Assembly: GCA_947034885.2 (NCBI GenBank) | Contig: OZ019759.1 | Coordinates: 4,404,501 to 4,468,500, forward strand | Direction of reading: 5' to 3' | Source of the DNA: Thuidium tamariscinum | Taxonomy: Eukaryota > Streptophyta > Bryopsida > Hypnales > Thuidiaceae | Length of the DNA: 64,000 nt | Shown here: piece by piece, positions 45,280 through 56,899 of the stretch | Numbering within the stretch: position 1 is the first letter of the stretch | How the letters are laid out: each line of letters starts with the position of its first letter | Notes under the pieces: generated by a model | Told to the model about the DNA's origin: nothing | What the model saw: only the letters and a program-made list of their open reading frames with translations | The model's database searches: none | Made by a program: the position numbers and the translations under genes

Positions 45280-48200
45280 AGCCTAAGGGCTTATCCAACT
45301 GGAAGGACTCATGAGTTTCCGGATCGAATTCATAAACTTCTGGATCAGATTCTCTCAATGTCCAGAACTGACTTTCATAGTGAGCGGAACGGATCTAGGA
45401 CGGATTGGTTACAATCCGGATCGGATCCGGATGTATTCCGGATGGACGGCACCTACGAGTCTACGCCGCCGACCTACGGAAACTAGCGTAACGGTCCGGG
45501 AACGTTGCAACTTTCCGTTGGGGTCCGAGAAGGGCGGGTATTGAGTGGTATAAATACCCCTCTACCTCGCCTCATTTCCCATTTCCATTTTGTGAAGTAT
45601 TGTGTGCTTGTGTGCAGGTGTTGGAGCGCGTGTATAGTGAGTGAAAGAGTGGTGAGTGTAAAGATTGGTTCCGAGTATAGTTTAGGATTGGTGTTGACCG
45701 CACCGACAGAGAGAGGATTGGATGGAGAGATGGCAAGTTCCTCCAATCCGAAAAAAGTGGCGGTGACCACCAAGGTCATATCGCCGATCATCCCTTTCGA
45801 TCCGCAACATCGGAAGGAATTAGAGGATGATCTGGTGTTTTTAGGGTGCGAGGGTCTAATCCAGCGCCCTTGGAGTGTGAAGAGTGAGGAGATGATTCAG
45901 GAACTCCTCATGGGAGTTCCAAATCAGTACCAGTTGACAATGAGAGGGAGACCAACCACATGGACGGCAGAAGTGTGGGCGTAAGTTTACGATTTTGAGA
46001 TAACCGGATTAGAGTTGGCCACCTGGAACGATAAGTTTGGCACCGAGAAGTTTCTGAAGGATGGATTCGCCATTACGAATTGTGAGAACAACCGGCACAA
46101 GAGGATGCTAGAATTCTTGATTCCCATCCTCTATCCGGAAAAGCACTAGAAGAAAACTACATTGTTTCTGCCAAAAACTGCATTAAACTTGCCAAAATTG
46201 CGTTAAACTTAACAAAAACTGTGTTGGAACTACGTTGCGTTCAACATAACGTGTGGAGTGGATTGTGTTGAATTCTCCTTTCGTAACGCAAAATTTTGTG
46301 TTTCAACGTTTCAACAAAAAATTGAACAAGGAAAACGCAGTATTCAACAAGGAAAACACAAAATTTCGTGTTAGAATGAAAAATTCTGCTTGACAAAGCA
46401 GAACCTCAACACAATCCACCCCACGCATTACGTTTAAGGCAACATAGTTTTAACACAGTTTTTGTGAAACACAACGTAGTTTTCTTCTAGTGTCACTAAG
46501 CACGCGATCTTGGCATATATGATTTTCGGAACCTTGAAGGGCTACTCCAGCAGATCTCCGTGAAGCTGGGTGGAATTGAGCCGGAAGCAATATTGGAGGC
46601 TCTAGACCGCCTCCCAACTCAAGAAGTGCTACAGAAGAAGGATGAGGAGATTTGGAAGTGGGAGCAGGAGTTTTGGATCCAAGGGGAACGGATCCGGAAA
46701 GAGGAAGAACGGATCCAAGCAGTCGAGGCAGAACGGGACGGATTCCAAAACCAAGTGCACTAATTGGAGAGCGATCTTAGCATCGCCAATGGCAAGGTGA
46801 GTGAGGCCACCATGCTGGTCCACAACCTGCAGGGACTGGTGACTCAACCGGCGAAAGTGGTAGTAAGAGCTCAACTCTTTACCGCCCAATTGGTGAAGGA
46901 GGGGCACATCACAGGGACCAAGCTCCTCACCATCCTGGTGGACTTCCAGGCCAAGATGAAGGGGGTATTGAAGGAGATGAGGACCTTGGTAGGGTCACTA
47001 AATCCAAAATTTGGCGAAGGCCTTTCGGATTTATTCAACGTGCAGGTCTATACTGGGTTGAGTCCCAACGTGCAAGTATGAATGTCAACGGATATGAGGC
47101 TACTTGGAGACACGCCGGTGATGAAGAACATAGTCGACCTCGGGCCGGATCCGACTGCAACTGGAACGTCAACAGCGCAGCCCGTTCCGCCCACAATGAA
47201 GACAACGCCCCGGATTGATCTTGAGATCCGGATGAAGGCACTCCAAAATCTGGCCAAGGAACATCTGGAATAGTTTGCTCACATGGCGGAAACCGTTCCG
47301 GCACCTCACAACACCCCGATCGTCCACGACTTGGATGATTCTGACAAAGAAGAGGAGCAGGCTCCGGTCATCCGCAACCAAGGGGGAGAGCAGAGCGGAT
47401 TCAAGGGAGAGATCGAGGAGTTAGGTGAAGAGGAGGCTGACTCGGATGAGACAACAAAGGAAGATGAGAGTGCGACTCCACCCGCTCCACCCAGGCCAGT
47501 GATCAAGAAGCAGACATGATCTACTACGAAGGACACGCCACCCGCCAAGGCAACAGCTCAGAGGCTCTCAGTCCCATTGGGGGCTACTTCGTCAAAGTGG
47601 GCGTGCAAATAGAGTTGCGTAGTTAGTCTTTTTGAATTTTTGGACGAATGTTTCTGGAACGGATTTCCTGCATGTGGGTCCCGATCCGGAATTTTAGGAA
47701 CAACTGGCTAGGACCTTTCTAGATATTCCAGTTGGGCTCTGATTGGTAGTTTCGGATTTTCCCCTACCTTGTTGGCATTTCGTTTTCTATTTTTAGGCTT
47801 TGACTTTGGTTTTGATTTGGGTTTTTAAGGGGCAAGCAAGTTAGTTGGCCTGGCATTCCCTCCTAACGCATATTCAATTGTATTTCATTCCTTTCTCTAA
47901 TCTGAGTCGTTAGGTGGACATTCTAGCTTTGACTTTGCGTTTAGTCTCTATTGGTGTGCTTTGCTTAGAGTGTTGAGAGGTGAGAAGGACAGATGATGAG
48001 GAATCCGAATGCTTAGGCAATTGAGATCTGAACTAAGTGACTAGCTTCCTAGAACTTGGATTTGGAATTGTGAGTTTGTGCGTGGAGCCTTTAATTTGCC
48101 GGAACGGCGATCTGGTGTGAGCCCTGGATTGGCGTGGAGGAGGTTCCAGAACCTCAGGGGTGGATCCGTGCAGAGTTAAGCAATCGCCAAAGGAAAGTTT

Positions 48201-48790
48201 TCGTCCACCGAAAGGTCTGCCAACCACTGAGTCGATCCGCAGAACTAAGGAAGTACGTCCTTTTGGACTTAGGGGTCTTTGGATCTGTCGTTGTAGTAAG
48301 GGTAAGTGAACGTAGTCCTAAGTGACCTGCTAACCGAATCAACCAAGATCCATCCGGAAAGTTGTGAGGATCCTGATTTACCTCTATTGCAATATCAGAT
48401 ATATTTGAGTGTCTTGAGGTGTTTTGTGCATTTTGTTTGAGAGGAGAGAGTGTGAGGTTTATGAGTGGTGAAGTCCCTATCCCTCTAAAGATCAAGAGAG
48501 GACCCCCTGAGGATAAAAGAAGGGCATCTAAAACCGATAATTGAGTGACTAATCCGGATCCGAAAAGGGAATCCGGGAAGAGTTGAGAGACGGATCCGGA
48601 TAAGAGGTCTAATCTAGAACGGAAGGAAGGGATTCGGAAAGTAACGGATCCAGAACAAAATCCAGAAACCAAGTGGTATTCCGGAAGAAGGTAGTAACTT
48701 GGGTGTTTGGGGGCTGGAAAACCTAGAAAACAAAAATGCAACTATTAGTAACGTCTAGAATCTCCTGGGACGATATTCTGTGTCATGTTA
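45280..48790 (+). mobile_element. Fossil retroelement-like unit with gag-like frame, copy 2
   Basis: A CCGGAT-rich leader is followed by a TATA box at 45,549 and a coding region from about 45,731 to 47,519 in several frames. It carries the same domain order as copy 1: the conserved block (TAEVWA, CENNRHKRMLEFLIPILYPEK), a coiled coil (46,560-46,763) and an acidic tail (47,283-47,519, EEEADSDETTKEDES). A CACTA-ended miniature element sits in the coding part at 46,144-46,492. About 1.2 kb of non-coding DNA with many GGATCCGGA and GGAACGGA motifs follows to 48,790. No polymerase. Broken in a few places; ends approximate, no duplication seen. Confidence 0.5.
46144..46492. mobile_element. CACTA-ended miniature element nested in a retroelement-like unit
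   Basis: It is 349 bp from CACTAGAAGAAAACTAC to GTAGTTTTCTTCTAGTG, with further inverted matches inside (AACACAATCCAC and complement). The interior is non-coding. A matching 3-bp duplication is not evident. Confidence 0.75.
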
Positions 48791-49102
48791 TCACGTTTGA
48801 GTGTAATAAAGGTGCTTTTTGCTAGACTGCGCGTACGACACAAATAGATAAATTTAAGTGAGAATTGGTGGGGGGCTTCTATCATTAGATGAATTTTGAA
48901 GGCAAGAAGAGATTATTTTGAAGTTGATCTCCTAGTAATTCCCTATGTTGTTGAGGAACTATAAATTAGCCTTGATAGCCAATTTTTTTTCTTTTAAAAT
49001 TTTTTCAATTTAAGTTTTCAATTTTCAATTTTAAAATTTAAATTAAAATTTTAAATTTTTAAAAATGAAGAATCTAGAAATTTAAAAAAAAAATTATATT
49101 AA

Positions 49103-49140
<38 letters not shown>

Positions 49141-49614
49141 TTTTTGAGAGCAATTGGTTAGAACCCATTATATTAATGAAAGAAACTAGGAACAAAAGGG
49201 CCAAAACCAATTAAATTCATATTTGACAAGGCATAATCTCAATCACATTACACTGATGATGTGGCATTGTTCCCAAAGTTCCTATAATTGAAGAACTCCT
49301 AGTCTCTTCTTACTTTCAAATTTCACCTAATGGGGGAATGGGAATACAAAATAGACCAGTGGAGATTTTCTTACACCTTCCGTAGTGGAAGGCTCCTAAT
49401 TGACTCATCTTTTTGAAACTTCATGTTTTTGAAGAATTCTTCAAAAATATCGAATGAAAATTACCTTCTATACTGCTCATTTGAAATCATCCGAGTGCCG
49501 ACCATGCGTTCTTGGGTTAAGTAGAGACCCGTGTGCCATCGAGGAGGTAGTTCAACTCATTTGCAGTTTGTGGAATTCCACTACACTGTCGGAATTTGTG
49601 AAGTGGGAGGTTTG
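48791..49614. other. Upstream region of the ACR12-like gene
   Basis: AT-rich DNA with a (TTTA)n tract. The last 150 bp are GC-richer and probably contain the 5' UTR. No convincing TATA box was seen. Confidence 0.4.
49107..49143. repeat. (TTTA)n microsatellite
   Basis: About nine perfect TTTA units. Confidence 0.9.
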
Positions 49615-52600
49615 ATGGCAGCACTTACGATGGCCGCAACGTCTCTGGTGCAGCAGCCTGCGTTGTTTTGGGGACAACAAGGTGACCGCGTCATCAGCCT
49701 CTCCGGTGCTAATCTGCACCGGTATCGGACGGGACCTTTGGTGGTATCTCTGCGAAGCGGCTTTGGAAGCCGGAGGTTTGTTGTCGTTGACGCCACCGGT
49801 CGCGATAGTGGATATGCTTTCCCCATTTCCGCCCTTACTCGTTTCCTCTGATGCAGGCGTACCGTGGTTCTTGAATTTTGGGACTTTTTTGTCAAGCTTA
49901 GTTTCATAGTTAATCTCGGAATTGTGACTTTTGTGATCCTGTCTTTTTCGCCTGAGATTAGCCATGAACGCGGGACAATGAGTATTTGGCTTTCTATGGG
50001 TTGCCGTTTTGCTATTATCAGTAAGTTTTGGCATCCTCTAACATGATGTGACGGTTTATGTCGTTGGACTTGCCTCTGATTATCTCAATAAATTCAGCAA
50101 GACAACCCAGAGCTTCAATTTTCGTGAACTCTACTCAGTTAATTACACTCACAGTTCGTAGGCTTACCTGGACCTGCTGATTGAGTTTGGATGGCACAAA
50201 AAGTTATCTTGGAGAATTTCAGTGCTGCATGCTCTCTAAAAATGTTGCGAAGAAACGTAGTCCGTTTATTTTCTAATTTGACATTTATCTTACGTTTTAA
50301 TCTTTACGGCCAGATATATGTAGTATTACACTAGGGGCGGCTCTTGTTCCAAGTCGAACGGTATTAAAGTGTCGACTAATGATATTGATATTTCTTGCAG
50401 ACTGGAGCGCTGTGCATCAGCTGATTCAGCAGGAGTCTTGGGCTCTATGGTAAGAAAAATCAATATGGTACAGTTCGACTCTGGCATTCATCTGTTTCGT
50501 GTTCAGATTCCTCACGGCGTTGCATTTACAACCTTCCCGTTTGCCTCGTCCGCCACACATGTGTTCATAGTTTGTTGTAAAGAATTTTCAAATTGTTACT
50601 TAAATTGACTTACTTTCAACTCAGTGTGGTGAATTTCCATCTGACTATCAAAGGCGTATGTGGTCTTTCAGGCCATCGAAGCTAAGGGCAAGGTAGAACC
50701 AAAACCAATTGTTCTGATTGATCAGGACTCAGATGCCGAGGCTACGATTGTAGAGATTAGCTTCGGGGACAGACTCGGTGCCCTCCTTGACACGGTTGGA
50801 TGACCCTCACATCTTTGTTGGTTTGCATTATTTAATGTTCGTTCTGGCATTTCTTTTATACAGGATGAATTTGCTGTCCCTATCCGCAGTTATCATGAAG
50901 GTTTCTATGAATGATCCTGTATGCGATTGTGAAGTTAAGTGGCCCTCAGCGCGTTTGTCGGGCATCCCTCAGTTTGTCTTATTTGGCTGCTCGAAATTAC
51001 TGTAGGATTATCTTGTCGTGCGCTCATTGTGGGTCTTGCATCATGTGCAGATAAAAGCTCTTAAGGACCTGGGACTCAATGTTATCAGGGGAGTTGTCAC
51101 CACAGAAGGCTCTAATATGCGGCGAAAAAAGTTTCTAGTGACTCGATCGTATGTTCAGCAATTTGCAATCCTGCCCTCTCAAAATATGTTTAGATTTTAC
51201 TTGATTCCCTGAGATATCTGTATTTCTCGATCACACCTCGTTAATCGTGAGTATTCTCTTCACGGTGTGAAAGAACATCAATCTGCTTGTTTCTCAGTAC
51301 TCCGACATGTTCTCTGCTACATCATAATACAATACCTGATTCTGGCAGGGATAACAATAAGAAAGTGGAGAATCCTGAGCTGCTGGAAGCCATACGCCTC
51401 ACTATCATTAACAATCTGCTCCAGTACCATCCTGTATGAACCGTCTCAATTCTGTGTCATACGTACAATGGCCGCAGTCTATCTGCTTCGTTGATCGGAA
51501 TTTGACCTTGGATGACACGAGTCACGCTGCGGCTGACTCTACGGTCGATTATATGGATGCTTTAGGTTCTGCTCGGTTTTACTTAAAACATTTAGAATCC
51601 CTTCTAGTTTTACTCTCGAATGGGTTGCCCCTTTGAGTCATTTGAAACCCCTCGTAGTCATTTAAAAATGCGTAATTGTGCCCGTTTTTATTTCGAACTT
51701 ATGGTTTTCTGTCTATGAATGTGAGGGACTGTAGGAATCCAGTGAGCAGTTGGCCATGGGAGTTGCTTTTGGGGGAGATCCACCTAAACAGGAGGTAGTG
51801 CTACCCGCTAACCATTTTCTCTGTTTGATTTTTGTTGTGAATAGTGGTGTACCTTTTCCGAAGTCTGTAGTGACTCAAAGTGGTCCTCTACACATGAAGT
51901 TCGTAGTCTTTCTGATGCTAGAGGTTTCTGGTGTGGTTACTCGAAGATTTTCTACGTATTTGACAATCGGATATCAAACAGGTGGCGCGAATTAGCCAGA
52001 ATAATAGTTTTTGTCCACTGGATTGAACGTTTTCGTGACCATTGTTGGGATAAATTAGAGCATTGTGCGTGCAGCTTGATGTGGATGTGGCTACTCATAT
52101 CACTGTTACAAGGGATGGTCCTCGAAGGTATCGGCAGGACCCTGTTGATTTTATATTTTTCAGTAATTCTGCCATTATCTTTGCGCTCTACAATCCACCT
52201 GTTTATAGTTCGATATTTAGTCAACCACGATGGTTCTGCACATTTTTGTGGAGATGATGCTTTATTGAATCAGTGCTTGCAGTCTTCTATCTGTTGAGAC
52301 TGCAGACAGGCCAGGCTTGCTGCTTGAAATCCTTAAGGTCATCTGCGACATTAGCATTTATGTAGAGTCTGCGGAGATTGACACACAGGTGAAATTCCTC
52401 AGCAGAACTTCTGTTAATTAAACTGTTTTTACTAATCTGTTCATGCGTATATTGTTTGAGATCTTATATACTTTTGATGGCGTACAATTATCTCAGACGG
52501 AACTTGAATGGCAGGGACTAGTCGCCAAGGACAAGTTTTATGTGACCTATCACGGCGATCATTTAAGTCCATCTATGGAGGAGGTGAGTTGGGTATCTTT

Positions 52601-52816
52601 TATGGCGGCAGTGCATACCTGTGGTTCTAGAAATTGTGTCGTCTATATTTGATGACATCTGAGCAAATTTGCTCGCTTTGAATATCTACAGGTGGATGAG
52701 GTTGTTAAAATGTCAACTACATTTTCAATACTGAACTTTTTTCTTTCCTTCAGGTTTTGACGAATGCTCTTCGCTACTATCTCCGGAGACCTGATACTGA
52801 GGAGGATAGCTACTAA
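49615..52816 (+). CDS. ACR12: ACT-domain protein ACR12-like, plastid-targeted (10 exons)
   Basis: Exons: 49615-49775, 50401-50449, 50672-50794, 51051-51148, 51349-51433, 51735-51794, 52075-52127, 52283-52388, 52515-52583 and 52754-52816. All introns are GT-AG, phases agree, and the sum is 867 nt, 288 aa plus stop, close to the 290-301 aa of Arabidopsis ACR11 and ACR12. The N terminus ([18 protein letters not shown]) is Ser/Ala/Arg-rich and looks like a transit peptide. ACT domain 1 spans roughly residues 83-165 ([20 protein letters not shown]) and domain 2 roughly 193-275 ([16 protein letters not shown]). The tail is [10 protein letters not shown]. Details such as [15 protein letters not shown] and ESAEIDT favour ACR12 over ACR11. 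ACR11 is reported to affect glutamine synthetase/GOGAT in plastids, probably through amino-acid sensing; the role of ACR12 is less clear. The gene looks intact. Confidence 0.9.
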
Positions 52817-55518
52817 CTATATGGATACTGTTGGATTTGGATTTATTAGCTCGTTCATATCTTGATGAACATAATAGAGCTCCATCGCATCTCTGATGGA
52901 GTTGTGAGGAATTGATCATGAGCTGCGATTTAACATTCTAGCAAAGTTCACAGCTTACAGCTCATTCCACCTGTAATTTCAGCTCTTCAACATGAGAATG
53001 CATCTCGCTTGAGGTCATTTATTTTATTCGGTAGGGTTCTCGGTGAAGTCTTTGCATAAAAGTACTTCTGGAAGCATCTTCCCAAAAACAAAGCTCTAAA
53101 GACAGCATAAACTAGTTTCCACCCCCTTCTGGATTAGTGAACTATCTGTCAATGGTTACTGAGGACTGGCTATCATTTATGCATTTCGGAGTAACTATGC
53201 AGCCCTTATTTTAGGTAGGAGCACTTACCAGCACCGCATCTACAAATTCAGTAATCTTCATGGTCACATGGTCAAATTTCGTACTCCCTATGGCCCACTT
53301 ATAACCTCCAAAAATCTTTCCCTTGAGGGATTAATTGTATTTTCAGTTATTGTGCCACCAATACATACATTTGAGAATGATTAATCTATGAGGTAGATCT
53401 ACTCAAAATCTTGAGCTTAGATACTACCATTTAGGCATCCAAAATCCATGAGGAAAATATGATATTTGAAAACATCTTGTTAATGTTGCTAATTGTCATT
53501 TTAGATGATCTTAAAAGGTGGTGGCAACAATGGGATTTTAAGAATATGTTGTCCAATGTTAATATTTGTAGTATAGTAATTTGGCCTACTTAATGATTAA
53601 AGTTTTGTAGTACTAAAGTGGTTACCAAATACAATTTCAACATCAATGTTCAAAGAAGCAATCAATACAGGGTGCTTCATATGGACAAGGTTGAGCTAGC
53701 AGGCTAGAAGAAAGGTCCTAGATTGTTCAGTTAGCTCCCATAAGGTAGTTCAATACAATAAACAATTCCTATATGGTCAAAATCAAGAAATGGAGCTTTT
53801 TGGTAGAATAGAAATTCTACTTGATTTAGAAGGTTTTAGTAGGACAAAGGGAGAGCTTTTTAAATTAGGATGTAAGTTACTTCAAGAGAAATCTAATCCA
53901 AGTCATATTTTGATTTCAATGTTGTAATTAGCTTGCAAGCAACCACTTTCCTTTGTCATTTCAAAAAATTCATATAAGTCTTGTTTTGTTTTCATTGTCA
54001 AGTACACTCAAGTGGAATACAAATCTAAATCCAATTTTAAATAAATATTGAGATCTGCACTATAAATGGAGGTTTCATGATTTTACCACTAATTCTATTG
54101 TGTAATGAAGTAGAATGAATTGATTGGATTAATGTATGATCATTTAGTTCTTGGTAGGTGATTGTTTTCTAATAAATTGTACACTATTGTATAAGGTTTA
54201 TTGAAAACATCCTACTTGTTTGAATGTTTGTGATGTTCAGATCTATTGTTCTTGTAGCAATAATTTCAAAATGATTAAGAATGGTTAACTAATTTGGAAA
54301 CCTTGTGTATTTTCTCGTAAAAAATATGTAGCAATTCAACTAAAAGAATATGTACTCATGATAGAAGAGGTCATCCAAACCTTTACATCCACCAACTCTA
54401 TGATAGTTCATTTTGTTAGTAGACAATTCTTGCTTATTGTCCTTTTCTACAATAGAGGAGAAAAAGAGATATTTCTAGATGATGAAATAGAGGTGATAGG
54501 CCACTTTTAATTTATTAAAAAATTCCAACATGTGCAATGTTATTTCATTCTTCTACTCAAACAATTGAGGAATTAATATTTACAATATTATAATCATCAA
54601 GAAATAGTCAAAGTTTGAATACTATAGGACAATGCTTTCTCTAGATAAGGGAAGGAAAATGTACTCTTATTCAAGATGCTTATGGAAGGACTAGGAAGTA
54701 GAATAAGCCAAATAAAATGTATGCAATTTGGAAGAGATCAAGTGTGTGAAGGAATTAACTACTAGGCATGCATATATGACCCTATTTATAAGGAGGTGAT
54801 GAAGATTGCAACTTGTGATATGGAGTCTAAGGACATGGAGGTCCAAGTGTAATTTTAAAAGTATTTGAATGTTGACATGGCTTAGTATGGGTTGGATCGT
54901 CTTAACTTCAAAGGTTCATAGCCAATTAGAATGAATTTGCATAGTTTACAACACTAGTTTTAGAAAAAACAAACTAGTAAATTGTAAAAGACCTGCTTAT
55001 TCAATTTGAGCAGTTCTTTGCAAAAATACCTAAAATTACATGTTGAAAGACTTTCAAAAATTCATATTCATTAAAATGAGAAGATGTGGGATTCCATTGT
55101 TAATCTTGATCCTAAATTTAGTAGATAAAGGTGTTCACTTATCTCCTTAAATAAGGATTGCTATTTTGTGAGCATGTGAACATGAGCCTTGGGGAGATCA
55201 TTCCTTGTAATTTTAAGTATACACCTCAATTAAGAGGGTATTTCATGTGGGGCTATTTACCTTCATTGTAGTATTTAAGAAGATCATATTTTTATATATA
55301 AAGATACCAAAGGCATATTTTTTATAAATTCAATCATGTGGATTTTATAGTTGGGCTACATTGCATACAAAACTTACATGTCTAATTTTTTCATTTCCAT
55401 ATACAATTCACACCATAAAAGTAATGCATGTCTTACATTTATTGTCAATTTAGTTTAAATGGCAATGTTCCAATAGAATGGCATCATAATCAAAAATTAG
55501 CCTAAGACACAATAGGTG
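52817..55518. other. 3' flank of the ACR12-like gene, AT-rich, no gene
   Basis: The first few hundred bases presumably hold the 3' UTR. From 53.3 kb the DNA is AT-rich with no frame or terminal repeat recognised. Confidence 0.4.
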
Positions 55519-55602
55519 GCTACAAAGCACACATTTTTCCTCTGCCTCTAAGGCTCCATGTCAAAATGGCGCATGGAATACCACCATTTTAATGAAATTG
55601 AC
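55519..55602. repeat. Third copy of the large element's terminal repeat (right-end orientation)
   Basis: The complement reads AATTTCATTAAAATGG, then GGTATTCCATGCGCCATTTT, then GGAGCC...AGAGGCAGAGGA. The order and sequence match the left end of the large insertion (last repeat unit plus the inner GGAGGCGCAGAGG block). Its partner end is not in view, so a second member of the family, or a remnant, lies here. Confidence 0.55.
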
Positions 55603-55848
55603 AATATTTACACTTACTTTATTTGATGTAAGCACTACTTACTAGCTAGTATTGTAGTACAATTTCAAATGACAAATAACAAGTTGTTTTGTTCTTATAT
55701 GATGTCACATTGTTAGCACACTTATAGAAGGATTGGTTTGTTCATGCTAGAATTATTTGACAATTACAACAAATCTCAAGAAAAAAATCCCTAAATTTAC
55801 AAGATTGTATAGGTTTTATCATTCAACTAAAAAAGTTTGTCTACATCT

Positions 55849-55990
55849 CACTACAAGAAAACATCGTCCGAATTGACACGTCAAAATTGACAAATAGTGT
55901 CCGAATTGACAAAAAAAAAGTCAAAATTGACACAAAATTGACAAATAAAACGTCTAAATTGACTAGAAATTATTGCATTTCCTTTTAGTG
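55849..55990. mobile_element. CACTA-ended miniature element with 3-bp duplication
   Basis: It is 142 bp from CACTACAAGAAAAC to CTTTTAGTG and flanked by TCT on both sides, the 3-bp duplication expected of CACTA elements. The interior is a string of GTCCGAATTGACA and GTCAAAATTGACA units, resembling the subterminal repeats bound by CACTA transposases. Confidence 0.8.
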
Positions 55991-56899
55991 TCTATGCTCA
56001 TTGTACTACAAAAAAAATGTATGAACCCTAATTGTAAATGCTAATGTATTAATACAAATTTCTACTAAATGATGTTTTTATATAGCCTAATTTTTATATA
56101 ATAGGGTATGTGGAATTTCAAGGACCCTATAGTAGCTCTACATATTATATAAAAGTTATCCCCTTTGAATTAAATGGACCCTATATTTTAACTTAGGTAG
56201 TTTTCTAAATATAGAGAGTAATCTCCCTAGGGCATGAGCTTCTAAGGTTGTTAATTTGTGAACATACAATTTTTTTAATGATTCCATCTAAGATTTTTGG
56301 CCAAATTTTATCATCCATAGTAAATTTTAGTGCTTATTATTGAAACCCTATTATCGTGGGCCCTTGAACAACCTTACTAAGCCATTTGTTGTATTTTGCT
56401 AGATTTTAAGAAAGAAAAAAATTAATGACTAATTAAAATTCTACTGAAACCAAATGACTTTATTCCAGTCAAATTTTGATTTTGATGATCACTATCCTCC
56501 CTCTTGTTTTTTAGTACCTCCCAATGCCAAAGAAAATCTTGTAATTATAGCTCCAAAAATAAACAAATAAATTTTTTGGCTATAACTACGGGACTCCTCT
56601 CATCACCAAGAGGTACTAAGAAACAAGAGAGAGCAGAGTAATCACAAAAATCTAGTAAATTTCAATAAGTATCTTATGAAGATGACAAATGCTCGATTAG
56701 TCAATTGTCTTTTCAACATTGAGAAGTACCAAGAAACAAGAAAAAAGTGATCAACTAAACAACCATTAGATGAAGAAAGAAGATGTCAATCTCCCAATCA
56801 GTCTCACAAAAGAACAATGATCAAATAATTAATAATTTTGTATAACTAAGTTCATTCTTTACAAATTAATACCTATCATCCAAATGTTTTTCTTCTAAA
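55991..56899. other. AT-rich, with a small fold-back repeat
   Basis: Around 56,485-56,740, TGATCACT...CTCTTGTTTTTTAGTACCTC pairs with GAGGTACTAAGAAACAAGAG...AATCAC, and a third related block (AAGTACCAAGAAACAAG) follows. No gene. Confidence 0.45.

Noticed and set aside
48154-48741. 195-codon minus-strand frame
   Set aside because: It lies antisense to the non-coding tail of the 45-48 kb unit, is made of CCGGAT words and has no domain.
49552-50034. 160-codon minus-strand frame
   Set aside because: It is antisense to exon 1 of the ACR12-like gene and has low-complexity basic composition with no domain.
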